A stretch of DNA of 64,000 nt, from contig NW_001799555.1 of NCBI RefSeq assembly GCF_000165425.1, positions 127,102-191,101 on the forward strand, in the 5' to 3' direction. Below, piece after piece: positions 38,487-48,657 of the stretch (within the stretch, counting starts at the first letter, position 1; every line of letters starts with the position of its first letter). Source of the DNA: Paramecium tetraurelia (lineage: Eukaryota; Ciliophora; Oligohymenophorea; Peniculida; Parameciidae). The position numbers and the translations under genes are program-made. Below the pieces are notes generated by a model, which did not search any database, was not told the origin of the DNA, and saw only the letters and a list, made by a program, of their open reading frames with translations.

Positions 38487-38573
38487 GATATATAAATCAT
38501 ATATAAGTAAAAATAATACAAAATTTAAAGATTAGTCTTATTAAAGAAAGAAACAATAGTTAATATTAACATT

Positions 38574-38645
38574 TCCGGTATAGTCTAGTGGTTAGGATAT
38601 CAGGTTTTCACCCTGGGGACCCGGGTTCAATCCCCGGTATCGGAA
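38574..38645 (+). tRNA. tRNA-Glu (anticodon TTC)
   Basis: The acceptor stem 5' TCCGGTA pairs with 3' TATCGGA (one G-T pair), with A as discriminator at 38645. The D arm contains TAGTGGTTAGGA, and the anticodon arm CAGGTTTTCACCCTG places TTC in the loop. The T arm is CCGGGTTCAATCCCCGG. No intron. The T-run after 38645 fits RNA polymerase III termination. TTC reads GAA and GAG; it is not one of the glutamine suppressor tRNAs that decode TAA/TAG in this genome. Confidence 0.97.
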
Positions 38646-38654
38646 AAATTTTTT
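38646..38654 (+). terminator. Pol III terminator T run
   Basis: An uninterrupted run of T follows the tRNA 3' end (aaaaatttttttg), the usual RNA polymerase III stop signal. Confidence 0.6.
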
Positions 38655-38721
38655 TGTTTAAATATAAATAAGTGTGATTTGGACACGTGAGTGCCTGAGA
38701 ATATAAATAATCAAGCAATAT

Positions 38722-39870
38722 TCACAAAGCAATTTTTAAATTTATTATTGACTATTTCTTTAATCTTTTGTCTAGTTTCTCTCTTATTCTATCCTGATGC
38801 CATAATAATTGCATTATGTTCTGCTCCATGATTCCATATATATATATTACTATTGAATTCTGAGAGTCGTTATCGTATTCCTGGGAATTTCTCGTTTGTT
38901 GCCAAGAGAAGTGCCTAGATAGAAGTTTGAACCAATGGCGATAATTAAATCTAAATTTAAATAAATATTCTACTATAATAATGATTGTGTTGGTCATGGC
39001 AATTATTGTTCCTATGGCAGCATAAGACAAGGTGTTATCAAGCATACATTCTAGAAATGTGCCTATGTTGAAGAGTAATTCACATAAAAATAACATGGTT
39101 ATGGCATGCATATTCAAATAATGAGTGTGATAGTATCTAGATGGATTTGAGCCTATCAAATCTTTGTAGTTGAGTATAAACTATTGGAGTTACTCCTTAT
39201 CAGTGGTGAAATTTGCTTGGATGTATTCAACAAATAGGAAGATCCCTATAAATGACAAGGCTATTCTCAATGAGGCATAGTACAACTCATTGTTTTAGTT
39301 TTATTAATTTTCATCAATAGGATGATTAATGACATGAAGATCTTCTAGGATTTCATGTGCATTTCTTGATATTTGGAACATAGTCAATATTGACACGTGA
39401 ATGCATAATGTGAATGAAGACAAATATTCTAGTCTTTACATCGCAAAAGGGAAGGTTGTTGTTGATTAAAAGGTCTTTGCTTTAATTCCACAATATATGG
39501 CAAAAACAATAACTATTGAATTTAATATACAATCAAAGCTCTCCTCTGTCAAATGTGCACTGGAACTTGTCAATCCTGAATAAAAGGAATAAAATGCAAG
39601 TGCAATATAAGAAAGTGCTATGATCATTGCTGATTTATAATCTGAACTTCCAAATATGAATTTTATCAATTGTGTATCTTGACTTTTATCTGCTTCAGGT
39701 TCAAAATGGTCATCATGTTCGTGGTAATCGTGATCATGATCATCGTGACTATGATCACAATGACTATGATTGTGATGGTTGTGATCATGATTATGTACAT
39801 GATGATCTTAATCAATAGTGTTCTCACATTCTCCATAGTCACAAATGGTATATGATTATTACTTTGACAT
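38722..39870 (-). CDS. Cation diffusion facilitator (zinc-type) transporter with His-rich N terminus
   Basis: Intronless 382-residue protein. The N terminus is dominated by His-Asp repeats (DHHVHNHDHNHHNHSH), the kind of metal-binding stretch typical of zinc CDF transporters. Six membrane segments follow, including IALSYIALAFYSFYSGLTSS, FDCILNSIVIVFAIYCGI (the 'hDs.Dg' position has ESFDCILNS), and a pair near the middle (FLCELLFNIGTFLECML, AIGTIIAMTNTIIIIVEYLF). The usual HxxxD pairs are partly changed, so selectivity is unsure. CDF proteins move Zn2+ or other divalent ions out of the cytosol. The stop lies 39 codons past the point where TAG was taken as Gln, which adds QSIINLKIAL. It diverges from the GH31 gene. 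Confidence 0.72.
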
Positions 39871-39895
39871 TTAATTAAATAAATAATAATAATTG

Positions 39896-42424
39896 ATGTT
39901 AATCATCATTTTGTTAAATTTATAAGTTGCAGTATACACGCGTTATGCAACAACACAGGTAAAAAATACTGTAGCCTTTAAATAATATAAACTTTATACA
40001 AGTGAGACCTCAGTATTTAAGGCAGGACATTCAATAAATTTAGAATAAAATCTCATTTTAGAAATCAGATAAGAAAACATTGATTAAGTTGATATTCAAA
40101 TCTATGATGAGGCAAATAAACACTTTAGAATACCATCAGATCCTGTAATAGAATTCACTTATAATAGCCTTTCAACTATAATGATGTGAAGGATCCTTAA
40201 TAATTTAATTCTTATGATTATGACATAAGAGTATAGTTCAATCCTATTGTGATTCAAGTACAAAGAGATAATGCTACAATTTTTACAATAACTGATTTAA
40301 TCTTTAGTGAAACATATATTGAATTCACTCATATTCCACAAAATAAATAAATGTGGGGTTTGGGAGAAAGAAATTAAGTTGGATTTCGTTTCAAAGAGGG
40401 AATCTACACATTATTTGCAAGAGACGAACCCAATATAATAGAAAATGGAAAACGACCAGGAAAACATGTATATTCTAGTCACCCCGTTTTATTAAGTATG
40501 GAAGAAAGTGGGAAATTCAATGTGATGTTCTACAAAACATCATCTCCCATGGATGTGCATTATGAAGAGGATAAAATGAAATTCATAACCATAGGTGGAA
40601 TCATCCATGTAAAATTATTTTTGGGTGACACTTCTCCCAGATCTGCAATTAAAAAATATCATAAATATTTGGGTGGTTGGATGCTCCCACCATTTTGGGG
40701 ATTTGGATTTCATCAATGCAGATGGGGATATAAAAATAGCAGTGTTTTAATAGATGTTGTATAATAGTATTAGAAAAATCTTATACCAATTGATATAATC
40801 TGGACTGATCTTGACTATATGGATGATAGATAAATATTCTCGGTTGATAAGCATAAATTTCCAAAGAAGGACTTTTAATACTTAAAAGGGTTGGGTGTCA
40901 GATATATTCCATTGTTAGATGTGGCTGTTGGAGTGAAATATGGAAGTGAAGATGAAGGCTACAGAAAGGGAACAGAGTATGATGTTTTTTTATATTCTCC
41001 ATATACTGGATATCGATTTTAGGGATATGTTTGGCCTGGCGATTCCTATTTCCCTGATTTCTTTCATCCAAATATCAGTAAATATTGGAATGAGATGCAT
41101 GAACATCTATATGAATAAGTGGAATTCGATGGTCTATGGGTTGATATGAATGAACCAGCTAATTTCTGTGAAGGAGAATGTGATTGGAGTAATCATCTTA
41201 GGGATCACCCTAAAAAAGAAGACAAATTGAATAATGAAATCATCTTTCCATACATCCCAGGATAAATACCATTGGCTAATAAGACATTGCCTCCTCATTT
41301 GTTACATCATGGCCAATATTTACATAAGGATGTACATAATCTCTATGGAATCATGGATTCTTACTATACTTATTAAGCTCAAAAAGAATTGGGGAAGGTG
41401 CAGCCATTCCAAATCACCAGATCTACATTTCCAGGTACTGGTAAATATGCTTAACATTGGACAGGAGATAATGGAGCATCATGGGATTTCCTTTATTTAT
41501 CGCTGGGACAAGTATTTTAATTTTAAATATTCGGAATTCCAATGGTCGGAGCTGATGTTTGTGGCTTTATGGGTGACACAAACGATAAGCTCTGTTGTAG
41601 ATGGATTTAGCTGGCCTTCTTTTACCCCTTTTTCAGAAACCATAATAATGATTTATCGAAACCATAAGAGTTCTACAATCTTGGCTTTCATGTTATTCAA
41701 TCTGCTTAAAAAAACATCCATCTCAGATATACATTATTGAAATGGTTTTATTCTGTTTTTATTAGAGAATAAAATCATGGCTCAAGTATATTATAATAAA
41801 TAAATATTAGTAATAAATCCCTTGTTTTTCATCTTCCCTGAGGACTATCTTACATACAGAGACTTTGTAATGGACACTCAATTGTTGATAGGAGAGGAGT
41901 TGATGGGTGCCCCAATTCTCGAAGAAGGAGTTACTAGAATTGCATATTTCCCAGATTCGAACTGGTATGATCTCATTACTGGATTGGAATTGAAGGGCAA
42001 ATAAGATCATACTCTGTATTGTTCATACAATGAAATAGTTCCAATATTTTTAAGAAGTGGATACCTAGTGATACAAAATACAAAAGAAATGATTAAAAAT
42101 CTTAAATCTTTAGATAATCATTATAGAATTATTGCAGCTCCATTAAACCAAGAAGCAAAAGGAGTATTCGCAGATTTAGATAATTTTGAAGATGAAGAAA
42201 AGGCACTTGAAGCTGAAATTATTAATATAAAATTAGCAGTTGAAGAGAAGAGTATAAAGATTACGATTTCTTAAAGTCACTCAGAATTATTGATAGATGA
42301 GATATTGATTTACGGTTTAGAATGTTCATACAAGTAATGCACGTCTGGGTATTATAAATACAACTCAGTATTCAAAGGTCCATTTAGTTTGGGACAAGAT
42401 AAAACAGAATTAGTGCTAAAATGA
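39896..42424 (+). CDS. GH31 alpha-glucosidase, secreted or lysosomal
   Basis: About 826 residues with introns of 23 and 25 nt, spliced length divisible by three. The start MLIIILLNLQVAV is a signal peptide. An N-terminal beta domain has MWGLGERNQVGFRF, and the barrel contains GWMLPPFWGFGFHQCRWGYK and IPIDIIWTDLDYMDDRQIF. The catalytic nucleophile motif is DGLWVDMNEPAN; the acid/base Asp is in HWTGDNGASWD. C-terminal beta domains follow (MGAPILEEGVTRIAYFPDSN). All catalytic residues are present. It should release glucose from alpha-1,4 or -1,6 glycosidic ends in food vacuoles or outside the cell. Size is normal for the family. Confidence 0.93.
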
Positions 42425-42493
42425 TTTATGTTGTTAAATATCTAGATTTACTTTATATTTTTAATGAAGATGTTTTTATTAAATAAATATATA

Positions 42494-44136
42494 TCATCTT
42501 TTATGGTGTTTCTTATGATGTCTATCCTTTTTGTGTCTGTGCTTTTTGTGTTTCTTTCTTTTAGATCTACTCCTGCTGGAATCAGAAGATGAATCCGATG
42601 AAGAATCACTGTCTGAATCAGAAGAACTGCTGCTTTCAGGTACCTTTTATTTGACCTCAACCGGTTTTGTAATCGGGACTTAAACCAATTGTGTTGGTTA
42701 TTAGATTTATTATTGTTGTTGAGGTGGTTATGATTATTGTTCAGTGATTCCCCACCTTAATTCCTCTTAGAACTTTTCAACATAAGCATAATCAACTAAT
42801 TTTAATTTGAGTTTTTCATTTTTATACTCAAATACCTTATTACGGTCACTGATTAATCTTTTAGCATCTCTCTCATTTTCATATCTAACAAATGCTACAT
42901 TTCTGGTATTACCTGTTTGACGATCAATTGGAATTTTCAATTCCTTTATCTTGCCTTCCTTTCTAAATAATTCCATCAATTCCAAATGACTAGCTTTTTC
43001 TGGTAAATTCTTTATCAGAATCGTATCTTCAATAGCTCCAGACAATGTTGCTTTCAACTCTTCTTGACTCATCTTCCCTTTGTTTATACGCTCCAACTGT
43101 CTCAAATCATTACGCAACTTATCAATTTTATCCTTCAACCACTTCTTACAATCGTCATAAGATATTAACACTTAATATATTCTAGTACTCTTAGCAAACT
43201 TAATCTTGTCCTCATTAGCCAATACCACTGGTAAATGGGGTTCAACAAATTGCTCATTATGAAAAGTGCCTCCCTTGGAACCCAAATCAACCAAACACAC
43301 TTGTGATTAGTTATTGACAAAAATGGCTGCATGTCTTCTGGAAATAGAAGGATGAGCCAAATGAACATGATTTCTTTGATGAGATCCAAAATATAAGAAT
43401 GCTGAATGTTTCATCTCTATTTTGGGCAAGTTCTCTCCCTCTATTTATTAATTTAATATATTTACCTTTCAAAACCTTCAACTCCACCTTCGGAATCATT
43501 TTTGACTCTTATTCAATTGGTAATGTCATCAATAACCACTTGTCTTGATCCTCATAATTATTAATGTCAGTTCTGATTTGCTCAAGCAATCTTCCTATTT
43601 GGTTGTCACCCTTCCCATCTACTACTCCCCAAAACTGGTTGCTCGGAGTAGAGTGAGTAAATGTATGAAACAATTTATAGTTATTTGTGGCTCTCAACGA
43701 ATCTCGAATATCAGCATTCCTCCTGAACTTGTCTCTTAACAATACCTCCATTATTCGCAGTCTTTACTTCGTCCAATGCGGTGGATCATCTATATGTTAG
43801 GCTATCTGATAAACTTCCTAAACTGATTATGCCTATTTCACTCAAAAATTATAATTACATTCACAAACTTCTATCTCATTTCCTCATCTTAAGTTCTCGC
43901 AGATTAATACGCAGCATATACAGAATTATAAATTAACCCCTATTTTTATTAATTCACTGCTCTACCTAATAATAAACAGCACATGGATATTCATTTGCTA
44001 AAAATTCAAATTGATCCGTAAAGGATTCTATTCTTTCCATCCGCTACTTTCGAAACAGAAAGTCAGCCTGCTCTTCGTATCTCTAGAGCTCTGCTTAAAA
44101 TTAGGCATTCTTTTCCATTTAAGCATAAAGAGACAT
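42494..44136 (-). CDS. NADAR-FHA-RRM fusion protein with RS-like tail
   Basis: One continuous 521-residue protein with introns of 26, 26 and 25 nt, spliced length divisible by three. Residues ~40-190 form a NADAR/YbiA-like domain: FLANEYPCAVYYQGLIYNSV, WTKQRLRIMEVLLRDKFRRN, then FWGVVDGKGDNQIGRLLEQI. The canonical 'SVEHAYQ' is here SVYAAYQ, so the usual Glu-His pair is missing. Residues ~215-310 form an FHA domain (FGSHQRNHVHLAHPSISRRH, DLGSKGGTFHN). A coiled coil and an RRM follow (DTILIKNLPEKASHLELMEL, RNVAFVRYENERDAKR), then a Gln stretch, Ser/Asp repeats and a Lys/His/Arg tail. The set suggests phospho-dependent binding to RNA-processing factors, with NADAR acting on or sensing an ADP-ribose-like ligand. 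Function is inference. Confidence 0.85.
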
Positions 44137-44905
44137 CCTAATAAATATTTTATAATGATAATTATTTTATATATGATATTTTCATATCAATTTTTCATTA
44201 ATTTCAAGACTTTTTTATGATAACTTTTCTGAAGTTTTAAAACATATATCTAAATCTTAATTTCAAATTTTAAATAATTTTAATAAGGCAAACTCACTCA
44301 TTTTTTACAAATTATATAATCCACTCTATAACTTATAATAATGAAGTCCATTAGGGTAATAGTAAGATATCCAACGAATTGGATATATTATTTTATTAAA
44401 TATCTATGGAATTTAACTGAAATATATTCCTATAGGATTTATAAAAATAAACAAAGTGCTGAAAGAATATAAAAAAGAAATTTAAACCCTTAAAATAGAT
44501 GGTTATTTTGTAATATATAAATCAAAATGAAAGCATATTTTTCATTAGTGACAAAGAAGTTGAAATATACTACAATCAAATATTGAAATTATTGTACAAG
44601 CCTTAAGTTTATCATAATAAACCTAAATTTGCCTTTAAATTGAGTATTTCAATTTATATTTATCAATAGAGATAGCAATGAATTATTATAGATGATATAA
44701 ATTGGAAATCATTCCAAAATCATCATCGAATCTATTATATAATCAATTGGGAGATCCCTACTATGTATATTAAAGATTTTAGCTTTAAATTATTCACTAC
44801 CATCTATTGTTTTTATATTTTGATATTGTCTTAGATATTTAGAATCTAGTTATTTTTAATATTCGTGATTAATAGAAAGTTTAGCATTTTATTTTACCTA
44901 TTTTA
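44137..44905. other. Spacer, possibly a decayed gene
   Basis: About 770 AT-rich bases. Fragments read like protein in one direction (GFIKINKVLKEYKKEIQTLK and DKEVEIYYNQILKLLYKPQV on plus), but their frame has an upstream TGA and no usable ATG. They can be linked only with unusually long introns. It may be a gene relic. Confidence 0.35.
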
Positions 44906-46064
44906 TCACTTATTACTATTTAACTGGTTAGGGTTATTTTTTAAAAGACTCAACCTTCTATTTTTGAGCTTCTTTAAATTATTTAAGAGGTTATTCTATC
45001 TTTTTATGCTCCTCGTTTAAAATTGCTTTTTCTCTATTTTATTTTTAATATCTTAAGATTTGCTAGTTTCTTCTGATTTTAAATGTTTTTTTTGAGTTTC
45101 ACCTTCTCCAGGATCTTATCGATCAGCAATGAATTCCTCTCCTAAATCTATGATGGATTTGTTGATGGAGATAAGTTTCTTGATAAAATTTTAGTAAACC
45201 GGCAAATTTCTAAAATGAATATTGGACTTAGGATTCTGGATCCATTTATTTAAATTGTGGTTAATTCTATCTTTAATTTGATCATCTGTTCATTAGGAAG
45301 TGGATTTAATTATATCTCTAGTTAATAGTAAATGATGGCATTTACCTTTACTTTCTTAATAGATATTCTTTATTGGGAATTTGAATTCCATTTTCTTCAC
45401 ATCTTTTTGTCATACAACAAACTCTTGTTTTGGAATTTATTGATTTGAAATAAGAGTAATATGCCTAAATTTAGTTTCTTTTACTTATCCAAATTATAAT
45501 TTAAGCAATTTATAGGTTTGAGTCTATTCTAATTGATAGGATTTCTCTCCTTCAACAACAGCCAATACCTAAGCAATTGCATAACTCTATTCTTTTCTTC
45601 TGAAGAGATTGGGTTCATTGATTTTAACAAAAGTTCCTTCAATAACATTATCACAATAATGCTTCATCAAAAGGTAGTAAATTTGATCTCTTTTAAGTTG
45701 TGCATTTTGGATCAATTTAAAGTAAGTGTCTAATTGCTCATTATTGGGTTCTACAATGATGGGTTTCTCTTCAACTTTCTACTGAAATTGCGCCTCTTCT
45801 TTTTGAAATTCATTCTCAGATTATAAAGAGTCAGATGACTCGGAATCACTAGAAATCTTCTCTAGATTCACTTTTAAGTTTAAGGATTTTATGTCTAGGA
45901 ATTTGTCAAGAGAATTAATCTTTTGTATTCTTCCTCCTCTTTTTATTTTCTAATTCTGCCCAAGCCTTCTCCTTTTCTTACTCTGTTTTGGCTTTCAGAA
46001 ACATAGTTTGTTGGGCTGGAGTCATCTCATTGAAATTATACAGAAGATTTTACTATTTAGACAT
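44906..46064 (-). CDS. RTF1: RNA polymerase-associated protein RTF1 (Plus3 domain)
   Basis: The Plus3 domain is recognisable: LLMKHYCDNVIEGTFVKINE, YAIAQVLAVVEGEKSYQLEQ, KLLKLQFGQVKETKFRHITL and ISNQQIPKQEF. RTF1 is part of the Paf1 complex and promotes H2B ubiquitylation and elongation. An acidic Ser stretch (SSDSESSDS) and a Gln/Glu-rich region precede it. The C-terminal part has PKSNIHFRNLPVYQNFIKKL. Two in-frame TGA codons lie inside; one is removed by a 21-nt intron, the other only by a 60-nt intron, or both are read through. A further short removal (1 modulo 3) near 45960-46000 is needed to link the N terminus. The domain call is firm but the exon map is not. Confidence 0.75.
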
Positions 46065-46076
46065 ATTTAATAATAA

Positions 46077-47789
46077 TCATTTTTTATTTGGTTTATTCAA
46101 CTTCTTGGCATTCTTGTCCTTAGCTTAAGCTCCATATTTTTATTTCAATTTGGCTGTCACCTCCTAATCGATATCATCTTCAATTTCACCATCACTAACA
46201 TCATCATCTTCCTTGTCTTGAATTCTAACTCTAATATTTCTACTAACATTCTCTGGTTTGATGTCTACAATATAAACAATAATATTAAACTGTTATCTCT
46301 TAAATTCAAATTGATAAATTAATCAATATGTTCCTTATTGAAATCCTTCCAAGTCTATTTGAAATCCTAAGCACGATAAGAGGCATCATTCTTAATCAAT
46401 TGCAAGATGAGTTTCATCTTCTCAACAACCTAAGCTAAACCCTCAACTAAAGTGTCATCAGAAATCACAATATTAGGTTTTCCTTCTAATTTAAAGAACT
46501 CCAATTTCTCATACAAATGTTCAATACCAGCCTTGACATTAACTAATATCTTCTGAACTCTCTCATATTTCAATTTAGTCCTTTCACATTTGTTAATAGC
46601 ATTATTGACATTGTTTTCAATCTATAATACAATATTTAATTTACTTCATCAATTTACTTTCTGGTTAATGCTTCTCCTCCCTCATACTTTAAATCATTTA
46701 AATGATCCCTCAATTTCTATCTTTCAGTTACTAATTACTCTATCTTATCCTAATATTCTCCCTTAAGATCACTCAAAGATTTGCTAGTCTCATCCTAACT
46801 AGTAAACTTCTAAATGATATCATTAACATCTCTGAATCCAGTAGCTTCCTTCAATTTATGAAATGCCTCTTCATAATCAGCCAACTTCTATTTCTAGATA
46901 TTTGTATCCACATTCGGATTAGATGACTCCTGGATAGGAATATTGGATGTATTATATTCCACCTAAGTCTATACATTATCCTTTTCTCTTTTCTCCAACT
47001 TCTATATAACCTTCTCTCTCTCCTCAATTGCCTTTCTCTTTGCATCCAAATATGTCTTTCTTAATTCTCTCACTGCTGCCTTCTTGTGTTCATACTTCTT
47101 CAACTCAGCCTAAGCCAACTCCTTTGCATGAGTGGCATCGTGAGCCAATAACAATAGCTCCTCATAATCATGCTCCTTTCCTTTCAATGATCTTTCAATA
47201 GCTGCTAATTAATTATCATATCCAACTCTTTCTTCCTTCAATCTCTTCACTATTTGTTCATATGTTTTTCTAATTGATTATGCCTCATTATATTTGATCA
47301 TCACTTTATCCAAGTTATTTTCCAATATTCGAATTTATCTCATCAAAGGTGATTCTTCTGGAACTCCAAATTTAGTGTCACTTACTTCATTCAATTTGTC
47401 CTGCAACTGAATCAATCTTTCTTTTTTGGCTTTTGTTAAGTGTTTGGCATCATCCAATTTACGTCTCCAATAATTCTCATCTTTTATGTCTCCAGACCAA
47501 GATATGAATGCCCCTTATGTCTTTGCTAAAGAAGCACTTGCACCCTACTATTTGCAAACTCTTATACTCTTTTATTTGCAATTAATTCATCTTACAGTTT
47601 CTTTAAATCCCTATTCTCTTTTTTTAATTGTTCAATGATTTCATTGTTCTTACGCTTTGTCTCTTCAGCGTTATTATAAAAATTCTTTCTATCAGCATCA
47701 AGAAGCCCAGATTTTTTTATTTAATGTTCCAACTCTTCCTCAATTGAACGAATATTTTATTAACTCTTTGCTGTTTAAACTCTTGACAT
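46077..47789 (-). CDS. ODAD3: Outer dynein arm docking protein ODAD3/CCDC151
   Basis: About 547 residues with introns of 20, 23 and 26 nt, spliced length divisible by three. It is a coiled coil throughout. The block IRKTYEQIVKRLKEERVGYD, NQLAAIERSLKGKEHDYEEL, LLLAHDATHAKELAQAELKK matches the conserved core of CCDC151/ODAD3 (ODA10 in algae). This protein helps place the docking complex for outer dynein arms on axonemal doublets. The C terminus is acidic then Lys/Asn-rich. The stop is only 12 bases from the RTF1 ATG on the same strand. It has about the usual length of the family. Confidence 0.88.
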
Positions 47790-47833
47790 TTTTAATTAAA
47801 TTTATAAACATATATTCTCAATTCACATTTCAT

Positions 47834-48504
47834 TCAAATATATATCTTATTGGGAATAGATTGGATCATTAAATCCTTGGCATCTTAAATCTGGAACTTG
47901 AATTATTTTGATTGAATTTTATTCAAATTCAAACATACAAATGCTTCTTCGTATTATGTTATGTGGATAAATTCAGTAATTTACATTTGTCTATCATTTA
48001 CAGACTCAAAAAAATAATTTAAAATCAGCTCTAAAATACACTAATGTGAGAGTTAAAAATTATAAAAATAAAATTTAACCAAAAATTCTTTCTTTATAGG
48101 ATTAGATTGTTATTCCAAAGATGTTCGAATGATTTCTATTTAATTTAGACCTTTATTTGAGGGAGAACTTATTAAAATACTTTAAAATCTAAATTAATAC
48201 ATCAGTATAAGACCCCTTATGGTTAGTAAATAATAAAATGATCTTATTTTAACAAACGTATAGGAACCTTTGAGATTATAGTAACTGTTTCTAAATTGAA
48301 ATCTTTCAGCTTTATTTTATCATAAAAAAGATTTAGTTGGGGTGGATTGATTGAGAATATAATGAAATTCTCTTTCTTTTGGGTGACCCAATTGATGCAG
48401 TTATTGAATAATGAAGCGTAGGTGAAATATAAATTTAGTTTATCCTAATTTTAGTATTATTTTAGATATTCAATAAAATGTTCGATTCTAAAGATAATAT
48501 TCAT
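47834..48504 (-). CDS. Protein of unknown function, frame unresolved in the middle
   Basis: Two stretches read well: the 5' one from ATG at 48504 (MNIIFRIEHFIEYLKQYQNQ ... TQKKENFIIFSINPPQLNLF), and the 3' one to TGA at 47834 (ILELILNYFFESVNDRQMQI, TEFIHITQYEEAFVCLNLNK). Together they would give about 215 residues. The length is one base off a multiple of three with the obvious 25-nt intron, so a second short intron or a sequence error is involved. No family recognised; beta-strand-rich patterns are compatible with a clamp-type (PCNA/HUS1-like) fold but this is speculation. Confidence 0.5.
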
Positions 48505-48657
48505 TTTCTTTTTTGATTTATTCCTCCTTCATCATATTGATCACTTATGTTGTGGAGAGGAACTAGAAGTTGGTGGGATATAATAACTTCCAGTATTCTT
48601 AAACAATTAAGAGTTTTTCAGTTGAAAGGTCAATAAAATTTATTTAAAATTTGAATA

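Noticed and set aside
39670-39855. Met/Val/Ile-rich plus-strand frame
   Set aside because: It is the antisense of the His-Asp-rich N terminus of the CDF transporter; the periodicity comes from CAT/GAT codons.
46851-47045. Arg/Ser-rich minus-strand frame resembling an RS domain
   Set aside because: It is an out-of-frame reading of the ODAD3 coiled coil, which has an uninterrupted frame here in the TGA-only code.
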